Origin: Pseudomonas sp. 8Z
Lineage (GTDB): Bacteria > Pseudomonadota > Gammaproteobacteria > Pseudomonadales > Pseudomonadaceae
Assembly (NCBI RefSeq): GCF_902506535.1
Contig: NZ_LR733827.1
Span: forward strand, 960,805 to 1,024,804
Reading direction: 5' to 3'
DNA: 64,000 nucleotides
In this document: positions 51,250 to 58,532 of the stretch, one piece after another
How the letters are laid out: every line of letters begins with the position of its first letter
Numbering within the stretch: position 1 is the stretch's first letter
Made by a program: the position numbers and the translations under genes
The notes under the pieces: generated by a model
Told to the model about the DNA's origin: nothing
The model's input: the letters and a program-made list of their open reading frames with translations, nothing else
Database searches by the model: none

Positions 51250-52803
51250 ACCCCGCACCACATCCCACCGCCCAGCCAAGTGCGCCGCTGCCATGCCATC
51301 GGCCATGGCATCCGCCAACTGGGTGGTGTTCATATCCGGGTACACCTCGATCAGCCGATCCCGGAACTCTTCCAGGCTGTTCACTGAGTCCAGCAGCTCG
51401 CGGATATCGTCCACCATGTCATCCAGTGGCGCGGCTACTGTCTGCTCCAGGGTGCGTACCTGGCTATCGACAATGTCCGGCACATCGGCTGCACGGCGCG
51501 GCTGCTCGCGGTTGAGTGCCTGTGCCAAAGGCGGCGCATCAGCCGGGGCCTGGCTTGGCGCGTGCAGTAGCTTGGCGCCTTTGTCCGGCTCGGGCAGGCT
51601 GAGCTTGTCGCGGATCACCGACTGTTCAACCTCCAGCCCCATCGGCACCAGGATCTGCAGCGCGCTGACCAGCGCCTTCGTGTCCTCGGGCTGCGGCACC
51701 ACTACAACCAGCTTGGGGTAGCCACGCCCTGGGGCAAAGTTCAGGTCGCACCAGGGGCGCACCAGGCCACGGTTCAGGGTGTTGCTCAGCGCCTTGGCGT
51801 CGGCTTCCAGCAGATCCAGGCGAATACCGTCATGCACGCGGGCCTGGGCCATGCTGCTGCCGTCATCGGCCGTCATAGTCTGGCCCAGCGTGGCCTTGCT
51901 GATCTGCTTGTCCCACCACTCAGCTAGACCCTGGAAGAATTGCCCAGCACCGGCCACCTGCACCGCCTGGGTAAAGTCGATACGCATGCTGTCCGGGATT
52001 ACCGCCGCCGCATCGCTGCCCAGGTTGGCCACGGCGGACATCAGCACGCCGATATCATCCTTGCTCGCGCCTGGCCCGTAGCGGCCCACACGCATGGGCA
52101 TGCCGAAGATATCGGCGAAGGCCATCCAGTCCTTCCACGTCCAGGCCTTGCACATGTAGCCCACGGCGGCCAGGCGCGCCAGGCCGCCCCGAATTGGCAG
52201 GCCTGAGCGAATGCGCGGGTAATGCACGATGAACTTGTAGGGGGCCAAGGCCAGGCCGTTGACCATATCGGCATCATCGAGCAGGCGCAGCTCGCGCCCG
52301 GTTTCCTGGTCGAACTTGAAGAAACGCTGATCACGGGCCTCGAAGCGCTCAGGCGTCCAGGTCTTGCCGCTTCTGTCCCAGATGATCTCGCTGACGGCGT
52401 AGCCCTTGCCCAGGGCGTCGGTCTGGTCGGCCTGCAGCTCGCCGAACTCGGGCGAATCGACCAGCTCGCGCAGGGCATCGGCCCGGCGTACATCTTCGGC
52501 ATCATCGCTGAACGCTTCGATGCGTACCTGCAGGCCGCCCAGGCCGAGGCGGCGCGTGCCCAGCACAGAGGCATAGTGCAGGTCACGCTCTTCCATTTCC
52601 TCGGCCAGGGTGAGGTAGTCGTGGGCATTGCCCTCGGCTGCCGCCTGCAGAATGTTCGCCAGGCGCCCAGGTGTCAGGCCACTGGCCACGCTCGGGTGCC
52701 AAATCTGCCGCACGCCCATAACGCGCGGGCCTGCGACTTCCTCGGTGAGCTGGTCGTACTCGATGTGTCGCCCGTACTGGTCGACGATGGGGGACTTGGC
52801 CAT
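51244..52803 (-). CDS. Portal protein (Mu gp29, DUF935)
   Basis: 519 residues. DUF935 pattern: PSVASGLTPGRLANILQAAA, ALGKGYAVSEIIWDRSGKTW, FVRYPRI-type stretch (as KFIVHYPRIRSGLPIRGGLA), KAWTWKDWMAFADIFGMPMRVGRYG and DLNFAPGRGYPKLVV. It forms the dodecameric portal at the capsid vertex. One-base overlap with terminase. Confidence 0.94.
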   Translation of the reverse strand: MAKSPIVDQYGRHIEYDQLTEEVAGPRVMGVRQIWHPSVASGLTPGRLANILQAAAEGNAHDYLTLAEEMEERDLHYASVLGTRRLGLGGLQVRIEAFSDDAEDVRRADALRELVDSPEFGELQADQTDALGKGYAVSEIIWDRSGKTWTPERFEARDQRFFKFDQETGRELRLLDDADMVNGLALAPYKFIVHYPRIRSGLPIRGGLARLAAVGYMCKAWTWKDWMAFADIFGMPMRVGRYGPGASKDDIGVLMSAVANLGSDAAAVIPDSMRIDFTQAVQVAGAGQFFQGLAEWWDKQISKATLGQTMTADDGSSMAQARVHDGIRLDLLEADAKALSNTLNRGLVRPWCDLNFAPGRGYPKLVVVVPQPEDTKALVSALQILVPMGLEVEQSVIRDKLSLPEPDKGAKLLHAPSQAPADAPPLAQALNREQPRRAADVPDIVDSQVRTLEQTVAAPLDDMVDDIRELLDSVNSLEEFRDRLIEVYPDMNTTQLADAMADGMAAAHLAGRWDVVRGL

Positions 52804-54386
52804 TACCAGATGCCTTTCTTATGGCGCCAACCCGCGCCGCTCTTAATGGCACGGGTGTGCCCGGCGGCGGGGTTCACGCGGTGGTACTCGAAAATCTCAA
52901 CGTCCTGGCGTGAGGCGAAGTCCGCCAGGGCCAGCGCGATACCGGCGTCACCATGGCGTTTGGCGCCGCCTTTCTCGGTGGTGCGGGTGTCGGGAATACG
53001 CGCAACGCCTTTCACGACGCGGAATGCCCGCACGTCGGTGACCACATCCTTGTCAGCCGGGATGGCATAGAGGGTGTCGTCTTCCAGGTCGGCCTTCAGG
53101 CCGGGCATGTTGTCCCGATACCAACCCTCGGTAAGCATCACCTGGTCGATGCGGTTGTGGCCGAACTCCACCGCCGCAGCCTCGGCAATCTGCTGGCCGT
53201 TGCCTCGGGCGTCATGGGCACCTTTGAGGAAGTTGGGCAAGCGCCGCACCATGTAGAACAGGATCTGTTCCTGTTGCTTGAACGGCACGTTGCGCAGTTC
53301 GATCACAAACGGCGTGCGCTTGCGCAAGTCCTGTTCTTTGAGCAACGGCCAGATCACTGACAGGTCACCGCTACGGGCGAAGTCCATGCCGTAGTAGCTG
53401 TGCACGTCGGCGGGGATGACCTGCAGCAGCGGCAGCAGCTCACGCTCGCACCACTCGTGGGACTCGGCCAGGCGCAGGTACTCGGCGCTCACTTCGTAGC
53501 CTTGCGGGCAGGTCAGGCGCAGTGCCGGAGTCTCGCGGCTGGTGCGCTGCTCGATCAGCGCTAGGCTGAAATAGGCGCCGCCGCCCTGGCTGGGGATGCA
53601 GTCCAGCTCCTCGTTGGCGGCGTCACCATAGAAGCTGTACACATCATCGACCCAGGCCTGCTCCTCGGCTGCGTCGTAGGCGATGCCTTTGCGCAGGCAA
53701 ACGCGCTTGTACAGGCCATCGGCCACGGCTTCCTTGAAGGTGCAGCGGAACAGCGCGCCCTTGCGCTTGCCGGAGCGGATCTCCTCGATCAGCTCATTGA
53801 AGGGGTTCTCGACACCATCGTGGGTGCTGATCACATGCACCTCGCCGCCCCAGATCAGCAGCGCCAGCGCTGCTTTGAGCAGTTCGGCCAGGTCTGAGTG
53901 GAACGCAGCCTCATCGATCACTACCACGCCCTGGCGACCACGCAGGTTGGACGGGCGGCTGGTCAGGGCAACGATGCGCTTTCCCGAGGGAAAGGTGATG
54001 GTATAGGTCTTGATGTGCTTGTCGGGGTCTTCATCCTCCCAGATGCCTTCCTCGATCTCGCCCGCCGCGTAGTTGAACGCCCGCGCCCACATGGCACAGG
54101 CCTGGATGTATTCGACGGTCATGTCCTGGTTGTAGCCCAGGTAGTAGACGTTCATGCCCCCGGCCTGGGTCGAGCTGGCGGCTACCAAGACGTTGTCGGC
54201 AGCCTCGGCCCAGGTCAGGCCGATACGGCGGCTTTTCTCACCGACCTTGAGTGGTGCACGGATACCGACCCAGCGCTGTTGGTAGCCGAGGAGCACCTCG
54301 GGCACGCTGACGACTTTGCCGACCGAAAGGATCTCGGCCAAGGGCGAGAGTTGCGGTTCGGGGATTTGCTTGGGGGCGAGTTTCAT
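52803..54386 (-). CDS. Terminase large subunit (Mu gp28)
   Basis: 527 residues. Packaging ATPase: a Walker A-like EKSRRIGLTW around 50-59 and Walker B VVVIDEA with D158/E159; the C-terminal RNase H-like nuclease begins YYGMDFARSGDLSV with D335 and D341. This motor packages DNA from integrated phage copies with flanking host DNA in Mu-type phages. Overlaps the DUF3850 gene as ATGA. Confidence 0.94.
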   Translation of the reverse strand: MKLAPKQIPEPQLSPLAEILSVGKVVSVPEVLLGYQQRWVGIRAPLKVGEKSRRIGLTWAEAADNVLVAASSTQAGGMNVYYLGYNQDMTVEYIQACAMWARAFNYAAGEIEEGIWEDEDPDKHIKTYTITFPSGKRIVALTSRPSNLRGRQGVVVIDEAAFHSDLAELLKAALALLIWGGEVHVISTHDGVENPFNELIEEIRSGKRKGALFRCTFKEAVADGLYKRVCLRKGIAYDAAEEQAWVDDVYSFYGDAANEELDCIPSQGGGAYFSLALIEQRTSRETPALRLTCPQGYEVSAEYLRLAESHEWCERELLPLLQVIPADVHSYYGMDFARSGDLSVIWPLLKEQDLRKRTPFVIELRNVPFKQQEQILFYMVRRLPNFLKGAHDARGNGQQIAEAAAVEFGHNRIDQVMLTEGWYRDNMPGLKADLEDDTLYAIPADKDVVTDVRAFRVVKGVARIPDTRTTEKGGAKRHGDAGIALALADFASRQDVEIFEYHRVNPAAGHTRAIKSGAGWRHKKGIW

Positions 54387-54721
54387 GCCGCGCCCTCAAG
54401 CTGTTTTTTAAGCCGCGCTATCAGCACTGCTTGGCGTTCTACGATAGCCCGCAAAGTGCGCTCGATAATTCCATCGATACCATGGGCGCTGTACGACAGC
54501 ACGCACAGGTTATCTGGCAGGCCATAGCCTCGTTGAATATGAGTTATAAAAAAAAGCTGCTCGCGCCCGCTGGGCTCTCCGTCAGCGTGAATTTCCTTTA
54601 AGAGTGCAAAATCGCCGACTTGGAAGTCGCGATCTGAGCAGTCACGCACCTCACCTGTTTTAGCCCCTGATTTCAGGTCGCTAAAAGGCCCGCCATGACC
54701 CTTTAGGGTGTGAATTGTCAT
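54383..54721 (-). CDS. DUF3850 (ASCH/PUA-like) protein inserted between terminase genes
   Basis: 112 residues from the ATG at 54721. Seen: MTIHTLKGHGGPFSDLKSGA, FQVGDFALLKEIHADGEPSG and FFITHIQRGYGLPDNLCVLS, the DUF3850 fold, a relative of ASCH and PUA domains that usually bind RNA or modified nucleotides. C-terminal helix IVERQAVLIARLKKQLEGA. Mu lacks such a gene at this place, so it is an extra; ATG/TGA overlaps to both neighbours show it fits fully in the operon. Role unknown. Confidence 0.8.
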   Translation of the reverse strand: MTIHTLKGHGGPFSDLKSGAKTGEVRDCSDRDFQVGDFALLKEIHADGEPSGREQLFFITHIQRGYGLPDNLCVLSYSAHGIDGIIERTLRAIVERQAVLIARLKKQLEGAA

Positions 54722-55230
54722 GCCGCCACCCCCAGAATTTCCCGGCGAATCTCGGCCACGGTCTCGGCATTGAGCCCACCTTTCTTGGCGATCTTCTCGA
54801 CCTGGGCAGCGGCGGCTTCGGCCTTGGAGCGAACCTCGCTTTGCCACTTCTTCTGCACCACGGATGCCCGGCCCAGTTCGGCTACGGCCTTGGCCACCTT
54901 GGGCAGGTCGAACTTGCCATCCTCGGCCAGCAGCAGCTTGAACAGGTGTTCTTGCACCAGGCGCATGAGCGCCTCGTTTACTGCGCCTTCTTCGTCCGGC
55001 GCGGCGGCCACAACCGCGCGAGCTTGTTCGCTGGCCATCTTGAGCGCAGACAGGCGCCCCTCGAAGTTCTGGCCATAGGCGTGCAGCGCCGACTTGCCAA
55101 TGCTGTAGCCGCGCTCGGCCAGCTCGGCCGAGAGCAGCTCATAGCCCGAGAAGTTGTTCTCGATCAGCGCCTGATCCAGCCAGGCTTTTACCCCTTTAGG
55201 GAGTTGGCCTACCTTGCTACGCGGTGGCAT
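54718..55230 (-). CDS. Terminase small subunit-like (Mu gp27, DUF3486)
   Basis: 170 residues from MPPRSKVGQLPKGVKAWLDQ. DUF3486 features: ALIENNFSGYELLSAELAER, GYSIGKSALHAYGQNFEGRL and a helical C-terminus. The N-terminal HTH-like region binds DNA for packaging. It overlaps DUF3850 by a TGATG arrangement. Confidence 0.9.
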   Translation of the reverse strand: MPPRSKVGQLPKGVKAWLDQALIENNFSGYELLSAELAERGYSIGKSALHAYGQNFEGRLSALKMASEQARAVVAAAPDEEGAVNEALMRLVQEHLFKLLLAEDGKFDLPKVAKAVAELGRASVVQKKWQSEVRSKAEAAAAQVEKIAKKGGLNAETVAEIRREILGVAA

Positions 55231-55234
55231 GGGC

Positions 55235-55537
55235 TCAGCCTCGCGCGGGCCGGGCAATGCCCGGATTGCACTCGATGGTGTACTCGGCGATGTCGACGCC
55301 GTAGTGAGTCAGCCCGGCAATCCAGACGCCGCTAGGCTGCTTATCGAGGGTCACAAGGCTGCGGTCTTTGAGGTAGTCCAGCTCGCGGCGCACTTCGAGC
55401 TGGGTCGCGTCGCTGTAAATGCCCTGGATGGTGGAAAGCACCAGCGCTTCATGCGGGTCTACTGGGCGCGCGTTGTTGAGGGTGAGCAGGATGTACCAGC
55501 GCATCGACTCTCGGCGAATCTTGGCGGCATCGATCAT
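55235..55537 (-). CDS. Mu gp26-like winged-helix protein
   Basis: 100 residues: IDAAKIRRESMRWYILLTLN, EALVLSTIQGIYSDATQLEV and RRELDYLKDRSLVTLD, a winged-helix pattern seen in the VpaChn25-type phage family and Mu gp26. Possibly a structural or regulatory DNA-binding protein. ATGA overlap with the preceding gene. Confidence 0.8.
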   Translation of the reverse strand: MIDAAKIRRESMRWYILLTLNNARPVDPHEALVLSTIQGIYSDATQLEVRRELDYLKDRSLVTLDKQPSGVWIAGLTHYGVDIAEYTIECNPGIARPARG

Positions 55538-55848
55538 TGATTGGCTCCTTTCATCTGGACGACTTCAAGCTTGTCCCGTAGCCCGTCCAGCTTGGCTTCG
55601 ATCACTGTTTGGTTGCGCACGTAGTCCTGGCGGTGGACGTAATGCAGGGGCAGCTCTGCCTGGAAGCGCAGGAAGTCGCGCTCCAACTCAGCCAGCTTTG
55701 CGATCTCTTTTTCCTGGCTGGCGAAGCGCTCACCGAGGCGTTTTTCCATCTGGCTCAGCAGCAGCTTGACCAGGCCGAATACCAACGTGCTGAAGATGCC
55801 CAGCAGCGAAATGGCCCAGGTCACGGCCTGCGCAAAATCCATCACCAT
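55534..55848 (-). CDS. DUF2730 protein with membrane helix (Mu gp25-like)
   Basis: 104 residues from MVMDFAQAVTWAISLLGIFS. One N-terminal membrane helix (about 8-30) and a coiled coil (EKRLGERFASQEKEIAKLAE...). DUF2730 members follow the lysis module in Mu-like phages. Since no other holin-sized protein is evident, this or a cargo protein might act as holin or antiholin; that is speculative. Confidence 0.82.
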   Translation of the reverse strand: MVMDFAQAVTWAISLLGIFSTLVFGLVKLLLSQMEKRLGERFASQEKEIAKLAELERDFLRFQAELPLHYVHRQDYVRNQTVIEAKLDGLRDKLEVVQMKGANQ

Positions 55849-56465
55849 CAGTTGCCCCCTACGGCGTCGATCAGAGCATCCAACTGCGCGGCAGTGTTCT
55901 TGCACTGCTCGGCGTAGTGGACGTGATGGGCCAGGAGAGTGTTCTGGCTGATGCCTGAGTCGAGCTGCTCAGCGGCTCGGGCTTGGGCGACTTGCGCAGC
56001 AGCTCGCTCGGGATCTGCGGCGGCGGGCAAAGCGGCTGGGGCTCTGGCTCCGGTGGATTCGTCCCACACGCGGACAAAGCCAGCAGTGAACACGCAAGCA
56101 GGCAGAGGCTTAGGCGGCGCGTCGAGCGCCTCCCGGTAAAGGTCATTGACACGGGCAATCTCCCCAGAGAGTCGGTCGGTGGTTTGGCGGTGTTGGCGTT
56201 GTTGCTCGGCCAGGTCTGACGCGAGCTTGTCGTTTTGCGCCTGGGCTTCCTGCAGGCGTTTCGCAGCATCTTTGGCACTCGCTTCGGCAGCACGGGCGCG
56301 GGCCAGCTCCTGTTCCTGGTGCTCGCCGCGCAGCTTCTCTAGGGCTAGGGCGCCCTCGGTTTGGGCGGTGTCGTAGCCGTGGCGGTAGGCGATGTAATTG
56401 ATGACCAGACTCAGGGCGGCGAAGAACAACACGGATAGCAATGGACGCGTGGCAAGCCAGGTCAT
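55848..56465 (-). CDS. i-spanin Rz-like protein
   Basis: 205 residues from the ATG at 56465. N-terminal signal anchor PLLSVLFFAALSLVINYIAY, then a long periplasmic coiled coil (EKLRGEHQEQELARARAAEA and on to GEIARVNDLYREALD). Carries the complete o-spanin gene inside in another frame. Spanins fuse inner and outer membrane at the end of lysis. The four-base overlap with lysozyme fits lysis gene cassettes. Confidence 0.85.
   Translation of the reverse strand: MTWLATRPLLSVLFFAALSLVINYIAYRHGYDTAQTEGALALEKLRGEHQEQELARARAAEASAKDAAKRLQEAQAQNDKLASDLAEQQRQHRQTTDRLSGEIARVNDLYREALDAPPKPLPACVFTAGFVRVWDESTGARAPAALPAAADPERAAAQVAQARAAEQLDSGISQNTLLAHHVHYAEQCKNTAAQLDALIDAVGGN
55871..56146 (-). CDS. o-spanin Rz1-like lipoprotein, nested in Rz
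   Basis: 91 residues in a shifted frame wholly inside Rz. It starts MTFTGRRSTRRLSLCLLACS, continues LLALSACGT with a clear lipobox (LSA-C), and is proline-rich (PPEPEPQPLCPPPQIP) like Rz1 proteins. Nested Rz1 is well known from lambda and others. The downstream half may be overlong; processing is unknown. Confidence 0.82.
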   Translation of the reverse strand: MTFTGRRSTRRLSLCLLACSLLALSACGTNPPEPEPQPLCPPPQIPSELLRKSPKPEPLSSSTQASARTLSWPITSTTPSSARTLPRSWML

Positions 56466-56917
56466 AGGCCCACCTCGCACAGTTCGCGCTCAGCCGCGCG
56501 GCGCTTGACCAAGCCCGCAAGCTGGCGCCCCTTGGCATACACCCAGCGGCTCAGCTCCGCGCAGGCTCCAGCCACGTCGCCAGCATTGAGCTTGCGCAGG
56601 AGGGTCGAGCGCTCGAAGGCGACGGCGCCGACGTTGTAGACGAACGAGCCGAGGGCAGCACGGCGGGTGTCTGGCAGTGGATTGCGGCTCAGGCGGTCAA
56701 CGGCTGCTATGGCCTCACCCAGCTCGGCGGCCAGCAAAGCATCGCACTCGGCGGCAGTGCGGGTCTGGCCCAGCGTTACCCCGGCTGTGCTGCCATAACA
56801 GATGGTTGGGATGCCCACCGGGTCGAGATAGGCAGCCAGGTTGCGCCCCTCGTAGTAGCCCACCATGGGCAGAGCAATGGCCAGGGCGCCGCCCAGGACT
56901 CGGCTTTTCAGGCTCAT
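56462..56917 (-). CDS. Endolysin, GH24 lysozyme with SAR domain
   Basis: 151 residues. N-terminal weakly hydrophobic segment VLGGALAIALPMVG lacks charged residues and a cleavage site, as in signal-arrest-release endolysins. Catalytic E23-x8-D32-x5-T38 in YYEGRNLAAYLDPVGIPTIC followed by YGSTAGVTLGQTRT is the T4/P21 lysozyme triad with correct spacing. It cleaves peptidoglycan. Overlaps Rz by ATGA. Confidence 0.92.
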   Translation of the reverse strand: MSLKSRVLGGALAIALPMVGYYEGRNLAAYLDPVGIPTICYGSTAGVTLGQTRTAAECDALLAAELGEAIAAVDRLSRNPLPDTRRAALGSFVYNVGAVAFERSTLLRKLNAGDVAGACAELSRWVYAKGRQLAGLVKRRAAERELCEVGL

Positions 56918-57249
56918 GCCACCCCCTTGCCGATGATGGCACGCAACTTGGCGAGCATTGAGTTGCCAACCTCGGGAGCCGAGCGGGATACGGGGCGGGG
57001 CTTGGGGGTTGCATCGCGGCGCTGTGCGGCCGGGGCCCTCTCGCGCGCCTGTTCTGCCCGGCCCGCTCGGTGACGGCGGTAGGCGGCGATTTTCGGGTAC
57101 GCGCTACGCACATGCTCTTCGACCGTGCCACGCCAGTCAGGCGGGCAACGCTCCATCAACCATTGACGGCGATCAAGCGATGCCTCAGCCAATACGGCTG
57201 CAGCGTAGGCGCGGGGGCTAATGAGGGTGCTGGGGTCTAGTGTGCTCAT
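56914..57249 (-). CDS. Uncharacterised protein, first gene of lysis block
   Basis: 111 residues: MSTLDPSTLISPRAYAAAVL, ASLDRRQWLMERCPPDWRGT and a basic, arginine-rich middle (RRHRAGRAEQARERAPAAQR). Helical without a membrane helix, so not a holin. Its start codon is reached directly from the hairpin of the late-promoter element at 57248-57300. The ERCPPDWR region is similar to small proteins in Mu-like phages ahead of the lysozyme gene. ATGA overlap with lysozyme. Confidence 0.72.
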   Translation of the reverse strand: MSTLDPSTLISPRAYAAAVLAEASLDRRQWLMERCPPDWRGTVEEHVRSAYPKIAAYRRHRAGRAEQARERAPAAQRRDATPKPRPVSRSAPEVGNSMLAKLRAIIGKGVA

Positions 57250-57300
57250 GCCGCCATGATGGCGGCACGGATTCAGAGGGGAGTTTCAGGAGGCTTTAAG
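57248..57300 (-). promoter_or_regulatory. Putative late-promoter motif, copy 3 (before lysis genes)
   Basis: On the coding strand CTTAAA (57295-57300), N5, CTGAAA, ACTCCCC, then 27 bp after CTTAAA a hairpin TGCCGCCAT/ATGGCGGCA just before the start codon at 57249. It is arranged in the same manner as copy 2. In Mu, Plys lies at this place and is activated by C, a relative of Mor. Confidence 0.6.
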
Positions 57301-57304
57301 AAGA

Positions 57305-57325
57305 AGCCCCGCACTGGGCGGGGCT
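57305..57325 (-). terminator. Terminator after the GYF-domain cargo gene
   Basis: AGCCCCGC and GCGGGGCT (8-bp perfect stem, five-base loop) followed on the minus strand by TCTTCTT. It is 7 bp downstream of the cargo gene stop and 5 bp ahead of the CTTAAA box, so it isolates the cargo transcript from the late promoter. Confidence 0.65.
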
Positions 57326-57331
57326 AAAAGA

Positions 57332-58096
57332 CTACATGCCTTCAATTCTGACGTAGTACTCACTGAATAGCTGATCTGACCAAGTGATTGTGTAGGCAAG
57401 TGGTACGCCCCCAAGAAATGTCTGCGTCTTACTCACGCAGGTTCGGCTACTTGAGCTGTTTGACTCCGAAACCTGGCGAATATCCGACATAAACAGGTCG
57501 CTGTATCCAGGGGTAAGTAGACCACGTTCATCAAGGATTTCGGCGAGGGTCTGACGAACCTCAGGGTTATCGCAGGCTGGTAATGAGGCGTACAGATTGA
57601 AGCCAGTAGCGCTAACCATTAAAGAGGCGACCATCGCTATAAACCAGCCGATCAAGGGTGCCTGATTCTTCTTGGCGTATTTTGAACGCTTGTAGAGATA
57701 GATTGGCACCAGAAAGAGCCAAATAAAGCTTGGTAGGGCGTAACCGGCCTCACCCAAAACGCGACGATCCAGAGCTACAAGCGCAATCAGCACACCCATG
57801 ATGATTAGCGGCAGATAGAGCGATGTAGGGTCAAGCAGCAGGAACGCCAGCGGGCTTATAGCTATTGCCCATACCCATAGGTCGCTGACGCTTTTCGCGT
57901 GAAGCGGTGGTGGCGTTGATGGAAGGTGCTCAATCAACCCTGTTGATTCAAGCGGAACCCAGTCTGCAAGGCCTTTGTGCCAGACTGGAGTCCCATACCC
58001 GAGCCGGGATGACTGGATTAGTTCGGCCATGGCGGGGGCGGTCACGGGGCCTTTTCTACTTCCAGCCTCTTCGTAATACCAGTCAGCCTCATTCAT
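57332..58096 (-). CDS. DUF4339/GYF_2-domain membrane protein (cargo)
   Basis: 254 residues from MNEADWYYEEAGSRKGPVTA. N-terminal GYF_2 domain (about 1-55: WYYEEAGSRKGPVT, LIQSSRLGYGTPVWHKGLAD, WVPL), then about four membrane helices (SDLWVWAIAISPLAFLLLDP; PLIIMGVLIALVALD; SFIWLFLVPIYLYKRSKYAK; GWFIAMVASLMVSATGF) and a C-terminal region outside (SSSRTCVSKTQTFLGGVPLA). GYF_2 domains bind protein ligands at the membrane. Clearly lower GC than phage core genes. It lies between Mor and lysis genes, where Mu has short regulatory genes. A holin-like role is possible but size argues for host-interaction. Confidence 0.78.
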   Translation of the reverse strand: MNEADWYYEEAGSRKGPVTAPAMAELIQSSRLGYGTPVWHKGLADWVPLESTGLIEHLPSTPPPLHAKSVSDLWVWAIAISPLAFLLLDPTSLYLPLIIMGVLIALVALDRRVLGEAGYALPSFIWLFLVPIYLYKRSKYAKKNQAPLIGWFIAMVASLMVSATGFNLYASLPACDNPEVRQTLAEILDERGLLTPGYSDLFMSDIRQVSESNSSSSRTCVSKTQTFLGGVPLAYTITWSDQLFSEYYVRIEGM

Positions 58097-58532
58097 TCCC
58101 TGTATCTCCATCAAACCCAAACAGATCCGGTTCGCTGCGCCGATGCAGCGCCCGTTGGCGGGCGATGATGTCATAAATCGTCTGGCTAGCCAGCCGGTAC
58201 TTACGCGCCAAGTCAGCGGGCCGGGCGTTGCGTTCATGCCATTCGCGGAATATTTCCGCATCGCGCATGGCATTCTTCAGCAGCTCGCCACGGGGCAGAT
58301 AGATAACGCTCCCGCCCATCGTGTCGCAGATGCCGAAGACAACGTGGCGCGCCAGGGCAGGCACTTCCTCTGCGTTGCCCAGCTTGTTGCGCAGGCTCGC
58401 TTCGGCGATCTCAACCATCTCCTTCAGCGAACCTTCCCAGCGGCGCAGCACGGTTGGCGCCGAGAGGTGCGCCAGCACCTTCTCGGGGTCAAGGCTATCG
58501 CTGTCATCATCAAACAGTTGGCCATTACTCAT
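58089..58532 (-). CDS. Mor/C-family late transcription activator
   Basis: 147 residues from MSNGQLFDDDSDSLDPEKVL. The Mor/C signature reads GICDTMGGSVIYLPRGELLK (68-87), the strand that inserts in the DNA minor groove region, and a C-terminal HTH as AEIFREWHERNARPADLARKYRLASQTIYDII (two helices). In Mu, Mor turns on C, and C turns on four late promoters. Only one family member is seen here; directly after GemA like Mu Mor, it may do both jobs. Binding sites would be dyads upstream of late blocks. Confidence 0.92.
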   Translation of the reverse strand: MSNGQLFDDDSDSLDPEKVLAHLSAPTVLRRWEGSLKEMVEIAEASLRNKLGNAEEVPALARHVVFGICDTMGGSVIYLPRGELLKNAMRDAEIFREWHERNARPADLARKYRLASQTIYDIIARQRALHRRSEPDLFGFDGDTGNE

